Shown here piece after piece: positions 41,954 through 49,663 of a stretch of 64,000 bases of DNA; within the stretch, counting starts at the first letter, position 1; each line of letters opens with the position of its first letter. The notes under the pieces are model-generated. The model was not told the DNA's origin and searched no databases. It saw only the letters and a list, made by a program, of their open reading frames with translations. The position numbers were made by a program, and so were the translations under genes. The DNA is taken from the NCBI GenBank assembly GCA_934277645.1, contig CAKQUX010000001.1, positions 372,001 to 436,000 on the forward strand, in the 5' to 3' direction. This stretch comes from an uncultured Clostridia bacterium (GTDB lineage: Bacteria; Bacillota; Clostridia; Christensenellales; CAG-917).

Positions 41954-42715
41954 ATGAGTGCATATAGCTTACAAAGTATTTTGAGTGGCCTTAGAAAGGC
42001 AGTAACCGACTATAAAATGATTTCGGACGGCGATCACGTTGTCGTAGGTCTTTCGGGCGGAAAGGACAGTATAGTCCTTGTTACGGCTCTTAAAGCCTAT
42101 CAAAGATTTTCGCCTGAAAAGTTTTCGCTTACCGCCGTAAACATAAATATCGGATTTAAAGACACAAAAGAAGAGGAAGTCGAAAGGCTTAAAGCATATC
42201 TTGCCGATATCGACGTGCCGTTTATTCGCGAAGATACGCAAATCGCGCAAATCGTCTTCGACGAAAGAAAAGAGTCAAACCCTTGCAGCCTTTGCGCAAA
42301 AATGCGTCGCGGAGCTTTAAACGACGTCATAAACAGAATAGGCGCAAACAAACTCGCCTTGGGTCATAATGCCGACGACGTAGCCGAAACGCTTTTGATG
42401 TCGCTTATTTTTGAGGGCAGATTGTCTACTTTTCAACCCGTTTCTTATATGGACAGAAGCGGCGTTACGCTCATTCGTCCGCTCATTTATATCGACGAAT
42501 GCGACGTAAAATCCATTGCAAACAAAATGAATATGCCGATTGTTCACAACCCTTGCCCGTCGAATTTCAATTCACGCAGGCAATGGGCAAAAGACAAAAT
42601 CTCCGAACTCGGAAAGGAAATCCCTTTTGCAAAAGACAGAATAAAAAGCGCGATTTTCCACCCCGAACGGAACAACCTTTGGGTCAAGCCGACAGACGAA
42701 AACGGCAAGGACTAG
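41954..42715 (+). CDS. TtcA-like tRNA thiolation ATPase (PP-loop)
   Basis: A 253-residue PP-loop ATPase of the TtcA/TtuA group that adds sulfur to tRNA (2-thiocytidine 32 for TtcA). Seen: the ATP motif LSGGKDS at residues 33-39, the cluster Cys pair in NPCSLCAKMRRG near 110-113, LGHNADDVAETLLM near 135-148, and a third Cys in NPCPSNFNSRR near 200. I start it at the ATG 41954 because the promoter ends just before it; the frame extends to 41834 but would cross the promoter and the divergent gene's ribosome site. Confidence 0.88.
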   Translation: MSAYSLQSILSGLRKAVTDYKMISDGDHVVVGLSGGKDSIVLVTALKAYQRFSPEKFSLTAVNINIGFKDTKEEEVERLKAYLADIDVPFIREDTQIAQIVFDERKESNPCSLCAKMRRGALNDVINRIGANKLALGHNADDVAETLLMSLIFEGRLSTFQPVSYMDRSGVTLIRPLIYIDECDVKSIANKMNMPIVHNPCPSNFNSRRQWAKDKISELGKEIPFAKDRIKSAIFHPERNNLWVKPTDENGKD

Positions 42716-42772
42716 CGATGCATTAAGCAAAACAAGCAGCGATAAATCGTTATATCATTCGTTATATTATAA

Positions 42773-42800
42773 AAAAAGAGCCGTTTCGGCTCTTTTTATA
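42773..42800. terminator. Bidirectional terminator
   Basis: Arms AAAAAGAGCCG (42773-42783) and CGGCTCTTTTT (42787-42797), TTT loop, between the convergent TtcA-like and LytM genes. Confidence 0.9.
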
Positions 42801-42811
42801 ATACGGATTTT

Positions 42812-43498
42812 TTATTTTTCGTTAAGCACTAAAACCTCGATCGGGTTGATAAGCTCGCCGTTTTTATACACTTCGAAATGAAGATGATTGCCGTCAAGGC
42901 ACTCGGTGCCCATACTGTCCGACATAGTTCCGATAACGTCGCCGCCCTTCACGGTGTCGCCGACCTTAATCGGGGTTTCTGCCGCAAGCGAACAGTATTT
43001 CGTGACAATGCCGTCTTCGTGTTCTAAAGCGACGTAGTAGCCGTCAAGCATATTATAATCGATTTCTTTTACAACACCGTTTGCCGAAGCGTAAACGTTG
43101 TTATCGGTTTCGCTCTTAAAATCCATAGCTTCGTGTGTTTGATATTTGTTAAGCGATTGATTGTAGAACACCGACGATGCCGAATATTCGTTTGTAACCG
43201 AGCCGTTTACAGGAACGTTGAATACCGTTTTTTGTTTTTCAGGCTCTTTGTCCGGTTCGCTAGGAGTTGGTTTATCTTGCTCGCCGTCGCTTGGTTTATC
43301 TTGTTCGCCGCCGCCTATCGTCGTTTTAGAATCGTCCGTGATACTGATATTCGTATCTTGTCCTTTCTTGCTTTGCGATACGGCGACGCCGACCATCGTG
43401 GCGACTGCGCCTATACACAAAACAATCAGGAAATAGTAGCCGTTCTTTTTAAAGAACGCTTTAACTTTTGCCCACTTTTCTGAATTGTTTTTTTCCAT
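42812..43498 (-). CDS. Membrane-anchored M23/LytM protein, SpoIIQ-like
   Basis: A 228-residue protein: cytoplasmic N terminus, one membrane helix (about 22-41), a Pro/Asp/Glu/Lys linker with a repeated EQDKP motif (about 63-90), and a LytM domain (about 95-228). The zinc motifs THEAMDF (HxxxD, near 121-127) and HLHFE (near 210-214) are intact, so the peptidase may be active. Size and layout resemble clostridial SpoIIQ, the forespore partner of SpoIIIAH, but other M23 endopeptidases look similar. The ATG follows GGAGG, which is partly inside a hairpin in the mRNA. Confidence 0.85.
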   Translation of the reverse strand: MEKNNSEKWAKVKAFFKKNGYYFLIVLCIGAVATMVGVAVSQSKKGQDTNISITDDSKTTIGGGEQDKPSDGEQDKPTPSEPDKEPEKQKTVFNVPVNGSVTNEYSASSVFYNQSLNKYQTHEAMDFKSETDNNVYASANGVVKEIDYNMLDGYYVALEHEDGIVTKYCSLAAETPIKVGDTVKGGDVIGTMSDSMGTECLDGNHLHFEVYKNGELINPIEVLVLNEK

Positions 43499-43505
43499 AA
43501 AACCT

Positions 43506-43530
43506 CCGCTGTGGTGATTATTGACAGCGG
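43506..43530 (-). promoter_or_regulatory. Leader hairpin overlapping the ribosome site of the LytM gene
   Basis: Arms CCGCTG and CAGCGG (plus-strand 43525-43530 and 43506-43511, read on the minus strand) enclose 13 bases. The 3' arm contains the first two G of GGAGG, so the fold would mask the ribosome site. Confidence 0.5.
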
Positions 43531-43651
43531 AAAATTTTTTATACACGATAAATTAAATTTTTTGTACTCTTGTATGCTAGCCCACGACTGCGATTCTATG
43601 AACCGTCTGCATAACATTGTTTTAACAATCGTTTTGCAAGAACCTTATAAA

Positions 43652-43679
43652 AATAAAGGAACGCTGTTCGGCGTTCCTT
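43652..43679 (-). terminator. Terminator of the HAD-symporter unit
   Basis: Arms AAGGAACGC (43656-43664) and GCGTTCCTT (43671-43679). On the minus strand a U-rich stretch follows the hairpin. Confidence 0.82.
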
Positions 43680-43763
43680 AGCTACTACTCGATAAATCAA
43701 AATTTATAAATTTAATTTTCCGAGAAACTTAATTCGATTATTCTTTATCTTAGTTTTGATATG

Positions 43764-45458
43764 CTATTTTATATCGTTAATATCGGCTTCGTTTTCGATT
43801 TGTTCGGTCTTATCTCTGCTATCAAGCATTGCTTCATAACTTTCACACTCTTCGACTACTCTGCCGTTCATTTCTTCGACGTCGATTTCCTTAGGCTCAA
43901 AGAAAACCTTGTCCAAGGTCGCCTTGCTTACGGCGCACTTTTTATCGAAGATTACGCTGAAAACAGGAGTCACGATAAGCGAAGTTATCATATCGATAAC
44001 GCCGATAAGCGGACTTCTGCCGACGCCGACTTTTATCGCTTGTCCAAAAGATATGCCGTCGGGTGACAAACCGTATCCCAAAGCGAATATCAAAATTACG
44101 GTCATAACGAGTGACGCAATAATAGAAGCGTACGCGCCTGCTTTATTCATTTTTTTGAAATACAGCCCGAAAACGTACGGACCGATAAAGCAACCTGCAA
44201 GCACACCCCAGCTAAGCGACATTAAGGTGACGATTGCGTCGATTTGTACGATTGCAAAAACCGCGCTGAGCGCAACGAACACAAGGCATAAGCAGCGAAG
44301 CAAAATGTTGGTGTTCTTTTCAGGAAGTTTCGGCTTGACGTAACCTTTAACAAAGTCCATAGTTACGGTTGACGACGAAGAGAGCGACAATGCCGCAAGA
44401 GTCGACATACTTGCCGAGAAAAGCAAAACGATGATAAGTCCCAAAAGAGCCGACGGCAAGTTTTTGGTTATCATTTCGGGAACGAGCATATCGGTGTTAG
44501 AACCGAGCTGCGCAAAGCGTTCCGCCGACACGAACTTTGTTACGAAACTACCCATAAAGTATGCGCCGCCACCGACGATAAGCGAAAATAAGGTTGAAAT
44601 TATCGTTCCCTTTTTGATAGCGTCGTTATCTTTTACGGCATAGAATTTATGTATCGATTGCGGCAATGCCCAAATGCCGAACGACGTCAAAAGAGTTATG
44701 ATAATAACGTTGAAAAGCGGACTGTCGATAAATCTTCCGCTTGCCGAATTTGCAGTAGGAATAAGTCCCTTCCCGCTGTCGGCAATAGATTTTAAACCTT
44801 CGCCCCAGTTCATATTTCCGTTTCCGAGCAATACGAAAACCGCCGTCACGATTCCCACAATCATTATACAGCCTTGAATAAAGTCGGTAATACTCGTTGC
44901 GAAATAGCCGCCCAAGAAAAGGTACAAAGCGGTAAGAACTGCAAGAATCAAGATACACCAAACCGATTTAAGTCCGAAAACCGATTCAAAAACGTATCCG
45001 AGTCCTTGATAAACCGATGACGAATAAGGAATAAGAAAAATGAAAATAACGATAGACGCAATAAGTTTGATATGTTTGCTGTCATATCTTTTTTCAAAGA
45101 AATCGGGCATTGTTTTTGCGCCGATATTGTTAGTCATAATTTTAGTACGACGAGCAAGCACAATCCAAGCGATAAGCGTTCCGAAAATCGTATTGCCTAT
45201 GCCTATCCAAATTGCGGATAGTCCAAAACTCCAACCGAACTTGCCTGCGTATCCGACAAATACGACCGCCGAAAAATAAGTTGCGCCGTATGCAAACGCG
45301 GTCAACCAACCGCCGACGCCCTTTTTAGAAAATAAAAACTCGTTGACCGACGAACTCTTTCTTCGGCAGACTATCGAAACGACGATAATCATCAAAATGT
45401 AAAGAGCAAAAATTATGTATGCGGCAACGTTTGTGGCAGAAATCGAAAAACTAAACAT
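43764..45458 (-). CDS. Sodium:solute symporter (SSS family), PutP-like
   Basis: A 564-residue transporter with about 13 helices. Family-like segments: FLFSKKGVGGWLTAFAYGATYFSAVVFVGYAGKFG near 42-76 (Na+ and substrate region of helix 2), GYFATSITDFIQG near 178-190, and ALSLSSSSTVTMDFVKGYV near 360-378. Nearest groups are proline (PutP) or pantothenate carriers; the substrate is not certain. A charged C-terminal tail follows. It starts two bases after the HAD hydrolase stop, so co-transcribed. Confidence 0.9.
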   Translation of the reverse strand: MFSFSISATNVAAYIIFALYILMIIVVSIVCRRKSSSVNEFLFSKKGVGGWLTAFAYGATYFSAVVFVGYAGKFGWSFGLSAIWIGIGNTIFGTLIAWIVLARRTKIMTNNIGAKTMPDFFEKRYDSKHIKLIASIVIFIFLIPYSSSVYQGLGYVFESVFGLKSVWCILILAVLTALYLFLGGYFATSITDFIQGCIMIVGIVTAVFVLLGNGNMNWGEGLKSIADSGKGLIPTANSASGRFIDSPLFNVIIITLLTSFGIWALPQSIHKFYAVKDNDAIKKGTIISTLFSLIVGGGAYFMGSFVTKFVSAERFAQLGSNTDMLVPEMITKNLPSALLGLIIVLLFSASMSTLAALSLSSSSTVTMDFVKGYVKPKLPEKNTNILLRCLCLVFVALSAVFAIVQIDAIVTLMSLSWGVLAGCFIGPYVFGLYFKKMNKAGAYASIIASLVMTVILIFALGYGLSPDGISFGQAIKVGVGRSPLIGVIDMITSLIVTPVFSVIFDKKCAVSKATLDKVFFEPKEIDVEEMNGRVVEECESYEAMLDSRDKTEQIENEADINDIK

Positions 45459-45460
45459 TT

Positions 45461-46252
45461 CTACCCCTTCATAAGCGGAATAATGTCTTTGACTTTATCG
45501 AGCATAACGTCAGGTTTAATTTCCGACTTGTCCGCCATTTCCTTTGTAGTTTCGCCCGACAAAACCAAAATCGAAACAAATCCGCAGTTTTTGCCAAAAG
45601 CTATATCGGTGTAAAGTCTGTCGCCTACCATAGCGATTTGCGACGGAGGAAGGTTGTATCTCTTTGAAATTCTGTCGCCTGCAATAGAATGAGGCTTGCC
45701 CATAATATATTCGGGAACTCTGTCCGTCGTAAGTCTTATTGCCTCGATAAACGCGCCTACGTCAGGCATAGGACACTCTTCGGCAGGACAGTTGAAGTCA
45801 GGGTGAGTAGCGATATAAGGAATGCCCTTTTTGATAAATTTGCAAAATTGATAAAGTCTGTCGTAAGTCAAAGTCGTATCGAAACCTAAAACCGCAATGT
45901 CAGGGTCTGTATCGGTAAGCTCGATGCCGTAAAGCAAAAATTCGGAGCGCAAACGTTCGTTGCCCAAAAGATAAACCTTGCTTCCTCTGAAATGGTCCAA
46001 GATATATTCGCAAGTTACTTGTCCGCTTGTGTAAATTTCGTCCGAGTATACCCTAAGACCGAGATTGTTAAGTCTTGCGATATAGTCGGTGTGCATTCTG
46101 GACGAATTGTTCGTAAAAAAGCAAATACGTTTGCCCATTTTTCTGAGTTCGTTTACGGCTTCGAATGAACCTTCGATTTCGTTGTCACCGATATAAACCG
46201 TTCCGTCAAGGTCAAACAAAAACAATTCGACGTTTTTAATATCTTTTGTCAT
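45461..46252 (-). CDS. HAD-IIA family phosphatase, NagD-like
   Basis: A 263-residue HAD phosphatase. Seen: nucleophile motif FLFDLDGTVY (Asp14, Asp16), motif II FTNNSS near 46-51, motif III lysine in MGKPHS near 187-192, and motif IV MVGDRLYTDI near 210-219; the IIA cap lies between motifs II and III. Likely small-molecule phosphate hydrolysis (p-nitrophenyl phosphate, UMP or glycerol phosphate types). The ATG at 46252 has AAAGGAG upstream. It sits between the degenerate dehydrogenase-like gene and the symporter gene on the same strand. Confidence 0.91.
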   Translation of the reverse strand: MTKDIKNVELFLFDLDGTVYIGDNEIEGSFEAVNELRKMGKRICFFTNNSSRMHTDYIARLNNLGLRVYSDEIYTSGQVTCEYILDHFRGSKVYLLGNERLRSEFLLYGIELTDTDPDIAVLGFDTTLTYDRLYQFCKFIKKGIPYIATHPDFNCPAEECPMPDVGAFIEAIRLTTDRVPEYIMGKPHSIAGDRISKRYNLPPSQIAMVGDRLYTDIAFGKNCGFVSILVLSGETTKEMADKSEIKPDVMLDKVKDIIPLMKG

Positions 46253-46265
46253 TTTAACTCCTTTG

Positions 46266-47453
46266 TTAAATATAATCTTCAAGCGCGCCCGTAGCTTTCG
46301 CATAACCGAGCAAGCCTTTTGACGTTTCGCCTGCAAGAGCCATTATCGAAAGCAACTCTTTTGAAGAAAAATTCTCTTTAAGCCAAAAACCTGCGTCGTC
46401 GTAAATTCTGCGCCAACGCCTTTGACTTGTCGAATAATCTATTTCTTCAAGGCAAGAGAGCAAATCGAGCCTATATTCTTCTAATATATATTTAATTCTA
46501 AAATAGCTGTTCACGGTTAAAAAGTCAATTCTTTTTAATAACAAATTGAATGAAAGCCCGCATTTCTTTTCAAGAAGCTTCATCGATTTGATTTTGTCGG
46601 GCGGCAATAATACGTCGTAAGCCGACGAACTTAAAAAGCACTTGTAGTATCCCCAAAGAACGTACGACGCAATAAACATATATTCTCCGCGTCCCCTAGT
46701 CTTGTCGGTGAGTTGCAAAATCTCGCAAAAAGTCTCGACTCCGCCTTTGAAATTTTCGTTTCTTTTCCTTTCGGACAAGTTTAAAAGATACCAGAACAGC
46801 TCGTCGACGTTCGGCGATAAGTCGATTGTCTGTTGCTTTATCGCGCGTTTAAAAACTTCCGATATGCTCTCGCCGTCACGGAACCCTAAAAGCGACTTCC
46901 CCGACGTTTTGTCGGCAACGCATTTCTCGAAAATTTTAAGCCTTTCCGCCAAAGCTATTCCCCAACCTGCCGCGAGCAATGGTTTCGGGCAGTCTTCGAG
47001 CACGGCAATATCGGCAACGATTAAACTTGCGATTTTAGCGTCGGGCGTTTCGCCTGCGCCGTAAAGAAATCTGTCACTGCTCGGAGCCGTAACGAACAAT
47101 GCGAAATCCACGTTCAAAGAGGTTGCGACCGCGCTGCAAATTTTTGCCGCTCGTTCCGTTCCGACGCCGATGACGTATCTGACGTATTCGGGAATTTGTT
47201 CTGCCGCCACAAGCGATTTTTCATCGCTTAAACCGCTATCGAGCTTGCATTCGTACACGTCGATTTTACCCGTTTTCAAGTTTGCTAAAACCTTTTCGGC
47301 AACTCGAGCTTCGTCACCGTAATATAAAAACGCAACGTGTCCCGCTTTAAACTCATCGGGAATAAGCGACGGCAAAACCGACGCCATGTTTTCTCCGAGA
47401 TATACGTCCGCATTTCCTATTTTTTCATATTGCACTCCGCCAAAATCAGTCAT
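46266..47453 (-). CDS. Degenerate glycerol-1-phosphate dehydrogenase-like protein
   Basis: A 395-residue protein of the dehydroquinate synthase-like fold, closest in my reading to AraM/EgsA glycerol-1-phosphate dehydrogenase: VIGVGTERAAKICSAVATSLN near 94-114, FVTAPSSDRFLYGAG near 119-133, IVADIAVLEDCPKPLLAAGWG near 146-166. The nucleotide loop that normally reads GGGxxxD is GVGTERAAK. The metal-binding Asp in the family's AGxGD motif is Ile here (AGWGIALAER), so dehydrogenase activity is doubtful. The C-terminal 200 residues are helical and not clearly alignable. The ATG follows GAGG. The HAD-IIA gene follows with 13 bases between. Confidence 0.62.
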   Translation of the reverse strand: MTDFGGVQYEKIGNADVYLGENMASVLPSLIPDEFKAGHVAFLYYGDEARVAEKVLANLKTGKIDVYECKLDSGLSDEKSLVAAEQIPEYVRYVIGVGTERAAKICSAVATSLNVDFALFVTAPSSDRFLYGAGETPDAKIASLIVADIAVLEDCPKPLLAAGWGIALAERLKIFEKCVADKTSGKSLLGFRDGESISEVFKRAIKQQTIDLSPNVDELFWYLLNLSERKRNENFKGGVETFCEILQLTDKTRGRGEYMFIASYVLWGYYKCFLSSSAYDVLLPPDKIKSMKLLEKKCGLSFNLLLKRIDFLTVNSYFRIKYILEEYRLDLLSCLEEIDYSTSQRRWRRIYDDAGFWLKENFSSKELLSIMALAGETSKGLLGYAKATGALEDYI

Positions 47454-47666
47454 AAATAACCTCGCTTACTATCATATTCGATGCAACTTTAACATAACGA
47501 CAAACGAATATTTCAATAGCTTTTGACGGCATTTGTCGACTATTTAAATCTTTTGTTAAATGCTCTTTTTGTCTTTATACAATCAAAAACTCAAAACGTG
47601 AACGAAGCGATTTTAAGGTTAAAGCAATATGAAAACTTTTCAACAAATACAAGCGGCATAAAAAAA

Positions 47667-47691
47667 CTCCCTTGCCTGAGCAAGGGAGCCG
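47667..47691 (-). terminator. Terminator of the DUF1858/XRE-cupin unit
   Basis: Arms CTCCCTTGC (47667-47675) and GCAAGGGAG (47680-47688). On the minus strand a U-run follows (A-run at 47660-47666). Confidence 0.9.
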
Positions 47692-47694
47692 AGC

Positions 47695-48252
47695 TTATTC
47701 GTTTATGACGGTCAAAAACTTTGCGTCTTTTCCGTCCATTGCAAGCTGAGCATGTGGCAGTGACGGGTCGAAATAAATCGAATCGCCTTCACGAAGGAAA
47801 TAATCTTTGTCACCGACAATGACTCTGAGTTTGCCTTCCAAAACGAAATTGAACTCCTGACCGCCGTGCATAACGAGTTCGGGAGTGTCCGTCGGCGCAA
47901 TCGTGACGAGCATCGGATTCATCGACTTGCATTTGAAATCAGCCGCAAGCGACGTAAAAGAATAGCCGTCGTAACGATTGACCGAAACGCCCTTTCCGTC
48001 GTAAACGACGACAGCCGTTTCTTTTGTCGGCATAACGCCGTCCAAAACGTATTTCGGTTCCGTTCCCAACAAACTTGAAAACTTATAAATAAGGTTTATC
48101 GGCATTTCTTTTTCGCACGTTTCGTAGGCGACGTATTCGGCTTCGGGGATATTCAGCATATCCGCAATGTCCGCCGTCGAATAGTCGGAAAACGTTCTGA
48201 GTTCGACAAGTCTTGCCGCTACTTTTGCATAATCTTCAATATTTCCTGCCAT
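47695..48252 (-). CDS. XRE-cupin transcriptional regulator
   Basis: A 185-residue protein with an N-terminal helix-turn-helix (about residues 8-65; ARLVELRTFSDYSTADIADML, then YVAYETCEKEMP) and a C-terminal cupin (about 105-182; HGGQEFNFVLEGKLRVIVGD and LREGDSIYFDPSLPHAQLA). Such regulators sense a small ligand in the cupin. It follows the DUF1858 gene by 16 bases and is probably transcribed from the strong promoter at 48556-48584. The ATG has AGGA upstream. Its targets are unknown. Confidence 0.92.
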   Translation of the reverse strand: MAGNIEDYAKVAARLVELRTFSDYSTADIADMLNIPEAEYVAYETCEKEMPINLIYKFSSLLGTEPKYVLDGVMPTKETAVVVYDGKGVSVNRYDGYSFTSLAADFKCKSMNPMLVTIAPTDTPELVMHGGQEFNFVLEGKLRVIVGDKDYFLREGDSIYFDPSLPHAQLAMDGKDAKFLTVINE

Positions 48253-48268
48253 AATCGATTCCTAAAAA

Positions 48269-48469
48269 TTATTCAGCGATAACTTTGTTAAGCGCGTTAA
48301 CGAGTTCTTCGATATCGATGCCGTGAACTGCCGCAGCTTCTTCAAGAGTTTCGTTGTGCGCGATAGCGCAACCCAAGCAATGCATACCGAATTGCATAAG
48401 AGTGTCGGCGATTTTTTCTGCGTCGCCAAGAGTCAAAAGGTCTGCAATCAACATATCTTTTCTTACCAT
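48269..48469 (-). CDS. DUF1858 family protein with a CxxC motif
   Basis: A 66-residue protein. The hallmark is GMHCLGCAIAHNETLEEAAAVHGID (residues about 28-52) with the two Cys three apart. The fold is a small helical SP-type domain found in redox or hybrid-cluster (prismane) contexts; the function is not established. The ATG follows AAAGGAGA. It is the first gene of a two-gene unit with the XRE-cupin regulator, which suggests that one senses redox or sulfur status; this is inference. Confidence 0.88.
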   Translation of the reverse strand: MVRKDMLIADLLTLGDAEKIADTLMQFGMHCLGCAIAHNETLEEAAAVHGIDIEELVNALNKVIAE

Positions 48470-48555
48470 AACTATATCTCCTTTAATCTTTTAATTATTA
48501 TTTGCAGAAAGCGAACAAATAACCGCTATAGTTTTTGCCGCCCTTTGCCGCACAT

Positions 48556-48584
48556 ATTATATGTCATAAAAATTTTACTGTCAA
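48556..48584 (-). promoter_or_regulatory. Consensus promoter of the DUF1858/XRE-cupin unit
   Basis: On the minus strand: TTGACA (48584-48579), a 17-base spacer and TATAAT (48561-48556). Both hexamers are perfect. About 80 bases of leader precede the DUF1858 ATG. Confidence 0.88.
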
Positions 48585-48601
48585 TCGAGGCGCAAAGCTA
48601 A

Positions 48602-49663
48602 TTATCCTAAAAGTCCCGAAAAACCGAACAACCATACAAGCAAAGCGGCAAGTCCCAGTCCTAAAAGAACAAGCAATAAAATCTTGAAGAAAGATTTAGG
48701 CGTTTTTCCGTAAGCCTTGCCCGTTCTTGCATTGACAAAATGCATATAGTTCTTTTTGCGATAATGATATGCAAAAATCCAGATAGGAACAAACACGTAC
48801 TTAAACTTGACGGGGTTGTAAGTCGACGAAATGTTGATATAGTCGAGAACGTCATAGCTGTATTGCGACAAAATGCCTTTTTTGATTGCGGCATCCATCA
48901 TATTTTTTGCCGTTCCGAACGATTCTTCAAGCGACGTATTGTATCTTTCAGCTTGCATACCCGCAACGTATTTGCTGTCGTATGCGACTTGGTTTGCATA
49001 GTCGAAAGGTGCAAGTTTAGAAAGGTCCTTTTGCGTCAGGTGCGAACTTGCTTCAACCGCAACGCTGTTGAACGTTTGGCTGAAATTGCCCGAAATGTAT
49101 TTATATCTGACTCTTCTTTCGGTGCGCTTGTTTTCGCCGCTTCCGACCGTGACGTAATAATATTCGCCGATTCGACCTTCATACGACGAACTTGTGTTTG
49201 CGTCGAACAAAAACACAGGGGTATAAACACCGTTGCATTTGTTCGGATCAAAGCCCTTTTTCAATCGAAGCGGAGCAAAAAAGTTTTTCTTTATGGACTT
49301 TCTTGCAAAATCGCTCGCTTCTTCCCTTGTGACTTTGAACGGCAAAATGCTGTCGGGTTTAAGTCCCGGGAGAGTGTCCGTTTTTTGAACGTTGGTTGCG
49401 CCGCAAAACGGGCAAACGACCGACGTGGAAAAATCGGAAATTTCCATTTCGCTGTCGCAGTTAGGACATCTGACGACTAAGCCTTCGAAACTGACGGCTC
49501 CTTCGTTTTTAAAAGTGTAATAATCTCTTGCCGCAGTAGCTTTTGCTTCGACCGTCTTTGACGAGCCGCAATAAGGGCAAGTAAGACGACCGCTTGCGAT
49601 GTCAAACGACATATCGGCGCCGCAAGCCTCGCATTTTACGACTTCGGATTTATCTCTTGACAT
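48602..49663 (-). CDS. Zinc-ribbon membrane protein, YdjG-like
   Basis: A 353-residue protein with two N-terminal zinc ribbons (CEACGADMSF...LTCPYCGSS near 11-33; VRCPNCDSEM...VVCPFCGAT near 64-90), a long soluble middle part, and one C-terminal membrane helix (about 326-345) before a short end. It resembles Bacillus YdjG and TFIIB-type zinc-ribbon proteins encoded beside SPFH proteins. Databases often call such proteins helicase-related because of the zinc ribbon, but I see no helicase motif. The ATG at 49663 shares a base with the SPFH gene's stop (TAATG). Confidence 0.85.
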   Translation of the reverse strand: MSRDKSEVVKCEACGADMSFDIASGRLTCPYCGSSKTVEAKATAARDYYTFKNEGAVSFEGLVVRCPNCDSEMEISDFSTSVVCPFCGATNVQKTDTLPGLKPDSILPFKVTREEASDFARKSIKKNFFAPLRLKKGFDPNKCNGVYTPVFLFDANTSSSYEGRIGEYYYVTVGSGENKRTERRVRYKYISGNFSQTFNSVAVEASSHLTQKDLSKLAPFDYANQVAYDSKYVAGMQAERYNTSLEESFGTAKNMMDAAIKKGILSQYSYDVLDYINISSTYNPVKFKYVFVPIWIFAYHYRKKNYMHFVNARTGKAYGKTPKSFFKILLLVLLGLGLAALLVWLFGFSGLLG

